From NCBI RefSeq assembly GCF_028583425.1, contig NC_072796.1:86914464-86978463 (forward strand): a stretch of DNA of 64,000 bases, written 5' to 3'. The stretch is from Eublepharis macularius (taxonomy: Eukaryota; Chordata; Lepidosauria; Squamata; Eublepharidae). Numbering within the stretch: the first letter of the stretch is position 1; every line of letters starts with the position of its first letter. The position numbers were made by a program, and so were the translations under genes. Below are positions 53,966 through 64,000 of this stretch, in pieces. The notes beneath the pieces are model-generated. The model saw nothing but the letters and a program-made list of their open reading frames with translations. It was not told the DNA's origin and did no database searches.

Positions 53966-54094
53966 ACAGCGCGCAGCTGACTCGATGGTGCTACGGGGCC
54001 CGCAGCGGCTCAGATCGCCTCAGAAGGCGGAGGGAAAGTCGGGCGTGCGCGCGGTGCTAGCTAAGCCAGCCTTAGCAGATGAGGGATCTCCGTA

Positions 54095-54100
54095 CACGTG
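54095..54100. promoter_or_regulatory. CACGTG E-box upstream of the promoter
   Basis: A perfect palindromic CACGTG about 130 bp upstream of the M-box. It suits bHLH-zip factors of the MYC/USF/TFE type. A single hexamer can occur by chance, so this is only supportive. Confidence 0.35.
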
Positions 54101-54109
54101 CAGAGTGTA

Positions 54110-56700
54110 GTTCATTCCCTTGGTGCATCGTGTCGATTCGTTTATTTCCCAAACGCAATATTAAAGTTTGGGAAGGAAGACAGAGGAGATGGTGAATGCT
54201 GGCAAGTTATTTAAAAGAAATCAGCTACTGAGTATTGCACCAAGGATCCCGCCATCACTAACTGCACTTTCCCCCCTTGAAAATGCAACCGTTGGACAGA
54301 GTTGGGGGTACGGCAATTTTTTTTCTCCCCCCAAACAAAGTTTGCTCAAGTAGTTGTAGCCCTCTTGTATGATTCCCGTTTTCCCACGTTGCTGCTCCAG
54401 AAACAAGGAGGAAAGCCAACGAGGGTTCGTTGGTTTACTTTTTAAAGAAAATGAGACGGAACAACAATCCTAGGCACCTTTTTATTTCATCACGTTGTGT
54501 TGCCTAATTATCAGATTAAATGGAAAATGGGTACTGTAAAGCAATACACTGAAAACTTATAGAAATTATTCTTGCTGATAAAAGTTTTGGGGAAGTTGTA
54601 AAGAAAAAATGGTGTCTTTCCTTTTCTGTAACAAATATTAAAGACCTCTGTTTTAAATGTTCTGGAAACTACAGTTACTTCAGTCAGTCAACATTTATTT
54701 CAATACAAGATCAGCTCCAGAGAGTCAGGGAAAAGTAAAATAAAAAATAGGGAAGTTACATACAGTGTGACTAGTAAAGAACAGTGATTGTAAATTGTGA
54801 GGGAGACAGAAAGATGATACCTTCCCCTCAGACAAGGAAGTAAGGTTATTAAGGCTCAGTCAGCTGCTTGAGTATCCTGCCTGCCCAAAGGCAAAATTGA
54901 GCAACTTTATTCATTTTCTTGGAAAAATCTGCAAGAAGGAGGGAGACATAAAGTTGTTCAGATCTTCCTGGTAAAGTTGACAAGATTGGAGCTATATATT
55001 GAGATTGGATGTTGTTGTAGGATGTGCAGTGCAGCCTGTGCAGAGCTATTGAGGGAGTGGGACACAGTGGTATCTGCCTTCCAGGAGGGCTGAAGGTAGA
55101 ACATTGAAGTGTGCAAGGGTAAAGATTCTCAGATATTTGGAGATCTTGAGGAATCTAAAATAATCTGGTTGAAAACATTTGGCATACACTGCAGTTACTT
55201 GCTTAATTGCTACCTGCTAACCTTTCAAATCCTTCGACCTAACTAAATTTTATTATTTTTCTTCTACAGTGTAATTCTCGTAAAAGACACAGAATGGAAG
55301 TCTTCTGAAAGTAAAGAATATGCAAAAGGTTAGGCTAATATAGAGTGCTCATATAATTCACATAATATACTTGACATTAAAAAAGAAATCAAACATGGGA
55401 AAGCTCATGTCCAGTTGCATACCAGACAGAATTTAAAGTCAGCACAAAATCAATTTAAGTCATTCCAAATTCAGTCTAGATTGTAAGAGCATTAGGAAAA
55501 TGAAAAGATGGTGAGCTTTTCATAATCTAAACAGGTGATAGGGAGAAAGAAAATCACATACGCACCCGCCTACATGGGAGTGCTACCAAATTTTGGAATT
55601 GGGTTGGGGATTAACAAACACTCCACTTTGGAAATGGAATGCTTGTTATACACCACTGAAAATACTGGAATGTGTAGTTTTTAATTAAGTTGGGCTAGAC
55701 AGTGCTCATAGGAAATAAAAACGATGTGTTCCAGTTTTCTTAATGATCAGAAATGAAAGCAGCAAGAACACCAACTAGGGGGAAAGTCTGTAACACCTCT
55801 AAGTTCTCTCTTAACAGCTAAGAGGTGAGCCAAGAGTCATGTTCCATCTTACCTGGTTGAGAAGCATCACTCATTATAGACAGTAAAACCGGATATCTCA
55901 TTGGACTCATTGCAGCCGCTACAAGCACAGCAACAGGGATACAAAAGAGCTAGTCAAAGACTTGGATATTGTGTGCCCTCCATGTTTTCCTTAGCTGCTG
56001 TGCTACAAAGAGTGGAGCCAGGAATACCTGGACCTAGTCTATCCAAGATTTTGAGCATTCTCAGCAAAACATGATTGTGTTTCATCCATATCTACCTGGA
56101 AGGCTATCATTTTCCTTCATTTTTTGCTAACACTTTGTGCCAGTGCAAATTGGCCAACATCCAAAGCTGGAGTTACATTTCAGAGCTTTTGTTTCATCAC
56201 TCAATACCACCAAAGTTCCTTGTCTTTTCAGCAGTAGTACCTCCTATGGCTATGCCTTAAATCTGCTAGAGAGTTGGAGGATTTGTTTTGTTCTACAGGA
56301 GTGGATATTTGCTTCCACTATGCTCTCCCCTCCAATATAAAATATACCCTGCAATGCCGCTTCTGAACTTCTCACTGCCTGGGGAAACAGAGAGTGCTCA
56401 GAAAGACCATCCTTTGTCTTTGCTGTGGGTTTAACTAGCCAGCAAAATACGAAGGACTCTAGCAGTCTGCATTTATGCTCTCATTCAAAAAGTAATGGAT
56501 ATACATTTTTACCATACAAACTTGAATATAAAAGGAATACGCCATGCTTGCAAATGACTCTACCACAGCTACAGCTCCTAACCTGGAGCTAAGAATTGGG
56601 ACACAGTTACTGCACGGGTGAGGTGTTCCTTGGAGTACAGTCACTTCTGATTTAAACTAGTATTGTGCTTCTAGAAAGCCAAAGTCTTCCACCAAGAATT
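54110..56700. other. Upstream flank of ATP6V1H, no gene seen
   Basis: AT-rich sequence with short frames of no recognised content. In mammals the next gene upstream is RGS20 on the opposite strand; I see none of its conserved residues here. Confidence 0.5.
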
Positions 56701-56714
56701 CAAAACTATTATGT

Positions 56715-56885
56715 TTTGCCATCAAATCACAGCTGATTTATGGTGACCTCCCCCCCCCCCGCCCCAGGGTTTTCAAGGCAAGAGATGTTCAGAGGAGATT
56801 TGCCAATGCCTGCCTCTGGCATAACAACCTGGACTTTGTTGGTGGTCTCCCAGCCAAGTTCTAATCAGGGATGACCCTGTTTTGT
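56715..56885 (-). mobile_element. 5S rRNA-derived SINE, 5'-truncated
   Basis: On the minus strand: CAGGGTCATCCCTGATTAG, ACTTGGCTGGGAGACCACC (5S part), then CCAGAGGCAGGCATTGGC, AAATCTCCTCTGAACATCTC, TTGCCTTGAAAACCCT and GTCACCATAAATCAGCTG. A C-run (56751-56760) interrupts it. Same family as 28532-28738. Confidence 0.75.
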
Positions 56886-57139
56886 TTCCAAAATCTGATG
56901 TAGACCTGGCAAAAGGACTTGTCCACAGAAAATTCTTCTGAGTTAATATAAACTGGGTGGCAAGAATGGATTTGTTGAAATAGTATGCAGCCAGATAGCT
57001 GAAACAGCTACTGCTTGCTTATAGCCAACCTCCATGTTCCAAGGCAGTTTGCCTCTGAAGATCAGTTACTGGGAGAGCTACAACAGAGAAACTTTGGCCT
57101 CTATGCTGTTGCTTGTGGACCTTCTAGAGCATCTGGTTT

Positions 57140-57860
57140 CCAGTGACACAAACAGGATTGTCCGGTGATGCTAGCCTTCTGTCCACCTCCACCACCAGCC
57201 CTGCAGCAGCAGACATCATCTTCAGGCCCTGCAGCACAGCCTCTGGCAGTACCTCAGTTGCAGGAGCCTCTATAGGTCCCCAAGCCTCTCTCACCCTTAG
57301 GCCAGTTGCAGCCGACGCCCAGGCACAACTCTGGGAAACAGCCTGCAGCCACTCAGCAGACTCACCCTTCTGCAGTTGCCCAGATGGCTCCACCTCATCC
57401 AGGCCCACAGGAGATTGCCATCAGCACAGCCCAGACAGGCACAGGCCCCAAGATGCCAAGGGAGCCACTGGGGAGAGTTAAGAAGCAGCAGGGGCAAGCC
57501 AGGCAGAGAGCGGACCAAATGCCCCACCCTAGGCTGGGATGGAGTGGGAGGGGCCAGGAGACTGCAGAATCTACCCAGCCCTCCTATCAGATAGGGTGGG
57601 AGCAGGGTCAGTCAGGGAGACTTGGTGGTGATTGGGGGCAGAGCCAGGGAGGTGGGGCAAGGGGAGGCCTTTAAATTCAGGTTCCTGTGCTAGCTGAGGA
57701 GGATTTTGCAGGGAGAGACAGCTGGTGTGTGCTGCTGCTCCCAAGGCAGGAGAAGGAACAAGGTGGTACAACCCCCTTCCCTGCCCATCTGAGGTTGGAG
57801 GACATCTGCCTGGAGAGCTGCTAGGATGGCAGGCCATCAGGTGAGGGCACTAGTGAGGGA
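57140..57860. repeat. GC-rich block, unclassified
   Basis: Sharply GC-richer than the flanks, with overlapping open frames in all phases (Ala/Ser/Pro/Gln-rich, no domain, no splice context). Resembles the block at 20105-20780 in texture. More likely an interspersed repeat than a gene. Confidence 0.4.
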
Positions 57861-57897
57861 GGAGCCTCACGAAGCTCCTAGATTAAGGGCTACTCTG

Positions 57898-58258
57898 CTT
57901 CTTTTGCAAGTTCTCCATGGAGCCAACTCATGCTTTGCACAGACACACATCAGCTCCATGGATTGGTGTCTATAAAAAAAGAGAGTGCAAATGGGCTCAG
58001 AAAGCTGCCACCAGGACAGGGAATGCTCTTGCCTCTCTCTCAAGCTCCCCCCTCCCCCATGCAAACAATGCAGAAGGGAGACATTTCCCCATTTCTGCTG
58101 CTCCATGTGGAGGTATTGTGTTCACATGTGGCAGCAGAAAGAGGACAACCCCCCCCCTACCCGCCCATTTGCATTCTGTTTTTTATTGATGCCAATCCCC
58201 AGAGCTGATGTGTGTCTGTGCAGAGCACAGGTTGGCTCTGTGGAAAATTTGTAAAAGT
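57898..58258. mobile_element. Inverted-repeat (MITE-like) element
   Basis: Left arm about 57905-57997 (GCAAGTTCTCCATGGAGCC, TTGCACAGACACACATCAGC, GGATTGGTGTCTATAAAAAA) pairs with right arm about 58165-58250 (the inverse: GCATTCTG, TTTTTTATTGATGCCAATCC, GCTGATGTGTGTCTGTGCAG, GGTTGGCTCTGTGG). Interior of about 165 bp without a coding frame of note. Target duplication not clear; superfamily unknown. Confidence 0.65.
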
Positions 58259-58259
58259 A

Positions 58260-61200
58260 GTAACATGTAGAGTGACCATTAATGGTGATCTGATGCATGA
58301 GGACCCCTGTTTTCTTACAAGTGTTAAGGTACTGTTCAGCACATAGAAGTAATTTGTGCCCTGCCTGTAAAATTTATTTCCTGTATTAAATAGAATGGCA
58401 GGCACAGGGTCAGACACCAGCAAATGAGAAAGGAAGAGGGGTTGGGATGAGTTTGATGGCAGGAGAATCCAGATAAGATGGAAAGTGCTGCTAAGAAAGT
58501 GAGTATTGAGGAGAAAGTGGCAAAGAAGCAAATGACGGCCTAGCAGAAGAATTCTCTCAGGTCTAAACCTATTCAAATGCTGAGAGTTGCAGGATAGGGG
58601 CTCCCAGCTTTTTAAAATAAATGCAGTTATCAGGTATGTGGGGATTTGATTCTAATCAGGACCGCAGGAATAAGCTTTCTGCTCCATGTCGTTTTCCTGA
58701 TCTGAGAACTGGGGAGCCAACATTGGGGAGGTTTTGAATGCATGGTTCCCCGAGAGAATGAATATTAGCTCCCGGGGGAAATGGCTCACAAGAGAAGAGC
58801 CTGAAACCTTGCTCTCTGTGGTCCTGAATTACCCATGGCCGTGCACCTCATAAGTGCATTTTTTTTTAAAGCTCAGTGCTCTGATCATAGAACTCCCAGC
58901 ATCTCATATGCTTTATCCCTCACACAAGCTACTTATTATTCGGGGGGGGGGGGATCAAGTCTTCTAAAATTAGCTCACCCCATTGCAGGAGATTCCAGGC
59001 TTAACACCATGTGAGAAAGGTACATGTTTGTTCTGTAGCCAAATCCAAAGTGCTTCCAAGCCTCAGACTCCCTGAATACTTCTGCCTAAAACTCCAATAT
59101 GCTGAAACTTTTGAGGCATCGTCCAAGAGGGCAAGTATCATATTGAAATTACAAGAAAATGAAAGACCATTTTGTTAATAATCAAAATTGCTAATTGCAC
59201 AAAGCATGTTCACAAAATAACCATGGGAATGTGAACAAATGATGGAGTTAAAACTTTCAGCTGGAACGTCACATAAGCAGAATTGTTGGCCTTTGTAAAA
59301 CAGCACTGGAATGTTGCATATGAATATAAGAGCCGTCTTATATTCAATATCTTATAAATGTAAGATCCCCTTTGTGGGAAACAAAAGAGGAACCATTGCC
59401 CCAATGTAATAGAATATGCACATGTATTAGTTAGTCTCAAAAGCTGATCTGAAAGTAATTGCACTCAACAAAATGTGAAATCTGTGAAATGTGAAATTCT
59501 CTACCGTAATTGGATTACAGCAAGTGTAGAACAGGGTGAAACCAAAGGGCAACAATTTGTCACAAATATAATTATGAAAGTATTGCTAGCAGTCTGAAGT
59601 GGCCATATTATTAACAGGATTTAATGAATGAATCAGTAACAACAATTTAGCCTCCAGTTTCACTCTGTATTCTTCAGCTCCCACCTTTATTTCAGGAGGC
59701 TGAATGAATGATGAATACATATAATCTAAATGGTGCTGTTTAACATAACCTGTTAATCAATTCTTATGAGAGAAACTGTGTTCTATTTAAGCAAAGATCA
59801 AAGGTCTATTAATAACCTACCTGAAGTCTCTGTGTGTCCATTGGTAATATGGAATTTTCATTTAGATTGGACGGATTAACTGAAGACCATCTGTTCAATT
59901 TCCTACTCTGATTGACAAATACCACCAGCCTAAGTTGGACTCATCAGTTCAGTGGTATGTGCCCAATGGAACTGTCGTCCTGCGCCTAATCTTTTCTGTA
60001 CAAGGCAACATGTAAAACCAATTAACTGTATGCTGCTAATTTGCACTCTGTCTTATTGGAGACAGTTCCAAGGAGTTCAGGTATCCTCCTATGTGCTTCA
60101 TCATAGATGCAAAATCAGAATGCACATTTTTTAAAAAAATAAAAACCTGTACCAACATATCAAGACATACAAGAGAGAACTAGCAAAAAATTAATATTGC
60201 GTGGACTGGAAAGGAATTGCTACTCAGTGAACGGATAATCCTGTTTGCCTTCCCAGCCATCAGCACTGCAGGAAAGATTTAACAAACTTCACTTGCCTTG
60301 ATGCAAGAAGTTAATCTTATGCTGCTTTAATTTACTTCAGTATCTGAATTTTGGCCGTGTTTCTTAAAAAATGGGGTCATTTCCCCAAGAAAACTACATG
60401 TGGATTTGAATTCCAAAGCATGCCCTTCTGTGATCTGTTAAGGTGGGGGCAGTATTTATTTTCCTTTAGGAAACAGAGCTGTACTGTGAAAGAAGAAAAT
60501 GAAGACACCTCAAAGAAAACTCAGCCATTTTTCAAGGTAAGGAAAAGTCCAGGATACACAAATAAGAAGAGGGATGGATTCAGGTATTATAGAATCATTC
60601 AGAAATCTCTAATCATTCATGCAGGGAGTGGGTGCAGAGCTCCAGAGTGATTTCTGTTGGCAAAGTAATAGCAATACAAGCCAAATTGAAGAACTGCTGT
60701 AAAATCACACTCTATGTCTAAATGTATTACTTGGTACTTTACAAACAATGCGTCTGCCTTCTTCAGTCGCTTAGGACTGTTTCATAAATACATTTTTTAT
60801 GGGGGGGAATGTGTGCCTGATATTTGGTGATTGAATATTTTCTCTGATCTCAAATGGTCTTAGAAATACTTCTAAAATATTTTTTCAGGTAATCCCCAGG
60901 TAGGAAATGAAATGAGCTAATGTATCATAGTGGCTAAGGGACTATGAGCCAGCAAATACCTTACTGTTGCCACAGACTAATAAAATAGCTTTGGACAGGT
61001 CATCTACATACTGATCTACCTTACAGAGTTGCTAAGTGTTGTTACCAGGTGATTGATGGTGGTGACCTGCATCTCCCGGTAATCTCTAATAAGAATTTTA
61101 CATGCAGAGTATGAAATTATTGATGGGAGACCATGGTTTACCTCATTCAGATGTCACAGAAAACTATGGTTTCCACAAACCAAGACACTGAGAGAATCAA

Positions 61201-62800
61201 CCTGCCCAAAGGAGGGTGAAGGGAGCACAGGAATCCATTAGACTTTTACAGTGGCCACAGCCTTTACCTCATGAAATTTAAACACAGTAACTGGTCTAGA
61301 AACCGCTTCAGAAGGCCTGTAAGTTTTGAACATTTGTGTGGTTTGTGCCCTAATTGAACTGGAACACCTGCTAAGCTGGAACTGCTAAATGGTCAGGCAG
61401 TGAAAGCCTGATCACATGGTGTGTCATCATGAATTCATTCTACGCATTCAGGAAGTCTATGGCTGCATTTGATGGGAGTTTCCTTCAGACGTTCATCAGA
61501 ACATCCATTGGATGTGCATAGAAGAGAGCCACAGGACCTACCACAGTGTCCCGTTTCAACCATTGGGCTGCACCTTTTCTTAAGACACTGCTGGCACTGT
61601 GCGAACACACTTGTATGTACATAGAATTCTTGATGTGATTGTGCCAGCTTGTGTGCACCCTTCATGATTGTGCGAAGGAGTTTACATCCCTATACTTGTG
61701 TGCACATAGGGGTTGCTGAAATTGTTTGGCTGAACATGTGGACATTGGAAAGTAGGGGAAGTATCTCATTCCCCTGTATGCTTTCAGTGAATATATGGAT
61801 GAATGTCTGAACAGAGTGATAGTTCTGAACTTCATAGAGTCCCGGCCAACTGCTCATCATGCAGCGGCCAGTGACCTAGTTATCTGGATGGTTTCATCCA
61901 TGCCTTGGACCATGATCACTGGCTTCCAGCCAAGAAAAGTTCCTGAGAATTTCAGTTTTTATTTTTAAACCACGTATCTCCAGCCTTCTTACGGAGAACA
62001 GCTTAAAAATTTAGAAGAAGTGTTGCTGAAGTGATATTGCTGGGGTTTCCAATTGCCAGAAGGCAGAACTAATGTTTCCCTAAGTTTATAAAAGCACTCC
62101 CTCCTTCACAGACTGCTCTGAAAGAAATCCCATCTTTTCTTCCCCTCTGCTAATATTTTCTAGGAAAAGGTACAACACATGAATGTTAATTTACTACTTT
62201 TGCATATTGTTTTGTTACATAGTTAGAGAAAAGCAGGTTACTAAGTACAGAATTTTTGTGCAACTTATTTACTTTCTTCTGGGCATTGCAAGCCAGTTTC
62301 AGCTCATGAATCCTGCATACGTGACTTTCATGAATCCGGCGGGGCCTTTGACTGCCTGTTGTCTTTCTACTTGGTTGCCTGGAGTTTAAGACCATGTCAA
62401 GACCTTGGATGTTTATTCTGAACATAGTTGCCTGAATCTGCTTTTGCTCCAACCTTTCATTTTTTTAATCCTCCTGATGTGATTTGTTTGTTTTCTGACA
62501 CTGGCCTTACTCTGAGTTTATTGGTTTCTGGACTAATCCTCTCCAGCACTGAACCTTGGCCAGGTTCCTATGGGAAATTAATCCTTCCCCGGACTTGTAT
62601 TTCTCCCTCTTAATACCCAGTTCATAGATATACCATAGCTGGATCCTTAGGCTTAAATCTATATATTTCTGGTCTTTTCATTAGGTAAAATTTATATAGT
62701 ATCACCTGTGTGTCCACAAATCATTTTAATTACTAGGCAGCATTTAAAAACTGTTTAAAATATTCATCATGACACTCAGATTAGCCCTGTGAGCTGTTTA
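58260..62800. other. Right flank, unassigned
   Basis: AT-rich with a G run (58941-58950). I find no exon, SINE or LINE with confidence. A 99-codon frame at 60351-60650 has no recognisable domain. Confidence 0.45.
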
Positions 62801-62810
62801 TTTCTAGCTT

Positions 62811-62832
62811 CTTTTTTTTTTTTTTTTTTTTG
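62811..62832. repeat. Poly(T) run
   Basis: About 22 T residues; could be the A tail of a minus-strand retroposon, but no body can be identified next to it. Confidence 0.7.
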
Positions 62833-63410
62833 CAAATGCCAGAAAGGTTGAAATAGGTCAGTTTAAGTGGTTCTGGCTGTATTGTTTAGTCTAATTCATC
62901 TTAAGTAGAGCTTATCGTCACAAGGGAGAATCCATGAAAGGTGAATTTTGAAAAGCTGGCAAGCAGACAAGCCGCTAATATTTGCTCCATTGAATATGAA
63001 TAGGTAAGCTTGCTTTGTATTTGTTTTCTATTTATCATATAAGTCAGTGCATAATTCTGGGAATTCAGCTCAATAAGAACATTATGCCTGTTTTTAAGAG
63101 GCAAACTACACATGACTCTGGAACTTGGGTATGTAAAGCAGCCCTCAAAAGCAAATTTGGGACAGCCTGATTTGAAGTCTGTGTAATATCCCCCTTTGGC
63201 TGTGGGTTCCAGGTTAGAGTACTCAGGCGCTCATCCTCAGGTCTATTCAGCAGGGACAAGCTGGCTCAAAACATCAGCCTTTCAGTTGCAAGAAGACAAC
63301 ACCGACAACCAACAACTTCAGCTAACGCACAAAACTGGGAACTGAAAAAAGAACTCCACCAAGTAGGATGAAACTAAATCACACAGATATTAGGGGAGGA
63401 GCAGACTGTT

Positions 63411-63413
63411 CCA

Positions 63414-63444
<31 letters not shown>

Positions 63445-63466
63445 CATACATACATACATACATACC
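63411..63466. repeat. (TACA)n microsatellite
   Basis: About 13 tandem ACAT units without interruption. Confidence 0.95.
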
Positions 63467-63800
63467 ACAGACAGCAACATTGTGATGTTTGGAGACCATG
63501 CCAGTAAAGACAAGGCATCCGTTTGATTTCTTTGTGTCACAGTTCACAAGGCCCCAGCCAGTAGTGTTCCTAGCCCCCTAGTCGGGCTGTCGGCTGATGG
63601 CCACCCCTACCTCCTATGTCCCTGCCCCCTCCCTGGTCTCCCACTGGTTGCCAGGCGTCCATCTTTGAAGAATCCCAAAGCCCTACCTCTCTGAGGAACA
63701 TGCCTTGTCTGCCTTTCTAAAAGAAAAACAAACATAACCCCTGTTGACACTGAGGATATGAAGAATGGCTCTTCGCACAGTATTGTTTGCTAATTTAAAA

Positions 63801-63823
63801 GACACACACACACACACACACAC
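63801..63823. repeat. (CA)n microsatellite
   Basis: About 11 CA units. Confidence 0.9.
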
Positions 63824-64000
63824 CGCCATCACTGCTTGCATAGAAAAAAGGAAACTCGTGTACTGAACCAAGGAAAGAGATTTGCCTTGTTGGGTGTGGG
63901 GGTGCGTAATTTTCACTTCTGTTTTTAAGAGTGACCTACGAGGCAGAATAGCTCATTTATTAACATGGTAAAAAATACCCCAGGCAATGACACTCTGCAG

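Larger units (their letters stand above)
53640..54075. promoter_or_regulatory. ATP6V1H: CpG island promoter of ATP6V1H
   Basis: A GC-rich stretch with dozens of CpG dinucleotides (clusters such as GCGCGC and CGGCGGCG) in otherwise CpG-poor, AT-rich sequence, and no TATA box. It overlaps the exon 1 donor. It may also fire divergently, but I see no exon to the right that would use it. Confidence 0.8.

Noticed and set aside
57143-57674. Overlapping open frames of 70-120 codons upstream of ATP6V1H, first thought to be a divergent gene
   Set aside because: Low-complexity Ala/Ser/Pro/Gln composition, open in several frames and both strands because of high GC. No domain or splice signals, and similar texture to the repeat-like block at 20105.
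57917-58254. Three overlapping frames of about 90 codons
   Set aside because: They span the inverted-repeat element and its low-complexity interior; no conserved content.
60351-60650. A 99-codon frame in the right flank, considered as a host exon
   Set aside because: No recognisable protein family, no matching acceptor/donor pair that keeps the frame, and AT-rich background.
63411-63466. Regular short repeats resembling a CRISPR array
   Set aside because: A perfect 4-bp tandem microsatellite without spacers, in a vertebrate genome.
54110-64000. First exons of RGS20, the mammalian neighbour on the opposite strand
   Set aside because: None of the conserved N-terminal or cysteine-string residues of RGS20 could be found in any frame; the exons probably lie outside the window.

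Overview
This is a 64 kb piece of squamate reptile (lizard) genome. Three things point to squamates: an ordinary vertebrate exon/intron gene with GT-AG introns; several interspersed repeats I recognise from squamate genomes (tRNA-derived Sauria-type SINEs, a 5S rRNA-derived SINE, L1/CR1/L2 LINEs, Penelope-like foldback elements and a DIRS element); and a predicted protein nearly identical to vertebrate V-ATPase subunit H. I cannot fix the species; a gecko is possible.

One host gene fills most of the window: ATP6V1H, on the minus strand, from a CpG-rich promoter and non-coding exon 1 near 53.9 kb to a poly(A) signal near 2.25 kb. All 13 coding exons can be read (51586 down to 2539). They total 1431 nt in one unbroken frame, giving 476 residues plus stop. 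Human has 483; the difference is 3 residues at the N-terminus (the first human ATG is AAG here) and 4 residues in the alternatively spliced exon 7. The promoter carries an M-box/CLEAR-like E-box, as expected for a lysosomal V-ATPase gene controlled by MiT/TFE factors.

The introns and flanks are packed with mobile elements. Highlights, left to right: a Penelope-like foldback with hammerhead-ribozyme-like motifs (1.2 kb); a 5'-truncated L1 with an exact 13-bp target duplication and an intact ORF2 C-terminal end (14.2-16.2 kb); a second type of foldback inserted 23 bp upstream of alternative exon 7, whose target duplication copies the exon's likely branch point and pyrimidine tract (26.5-26.7 kb); a 5S-rRNA-derived SINE with target duplication (28.5 kb); a broken DIRS-type tyrosine-recombinase element with terminal inverted repeats (28.9-32.7 kb); two more Penelope-like foldbacks (37.5 and 40.4 kb); and a half-LINE carrying only ORF1 with a 19-bp target duplication, nested in an older L1 (43.0-44.5 kb).

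The right flank (54.1-64 kb), upstream of ATP6V1H, holds no exon I can support. It contains a GC-rich unclassified block, an inverted-repeat element at 57.9-58.26 kb, a 5S-SINE fragment and microsatellites. The left flank (1-2.2 kb), beyond the 3' end of the gene, holds only the first foldback element and unassigned sequence.
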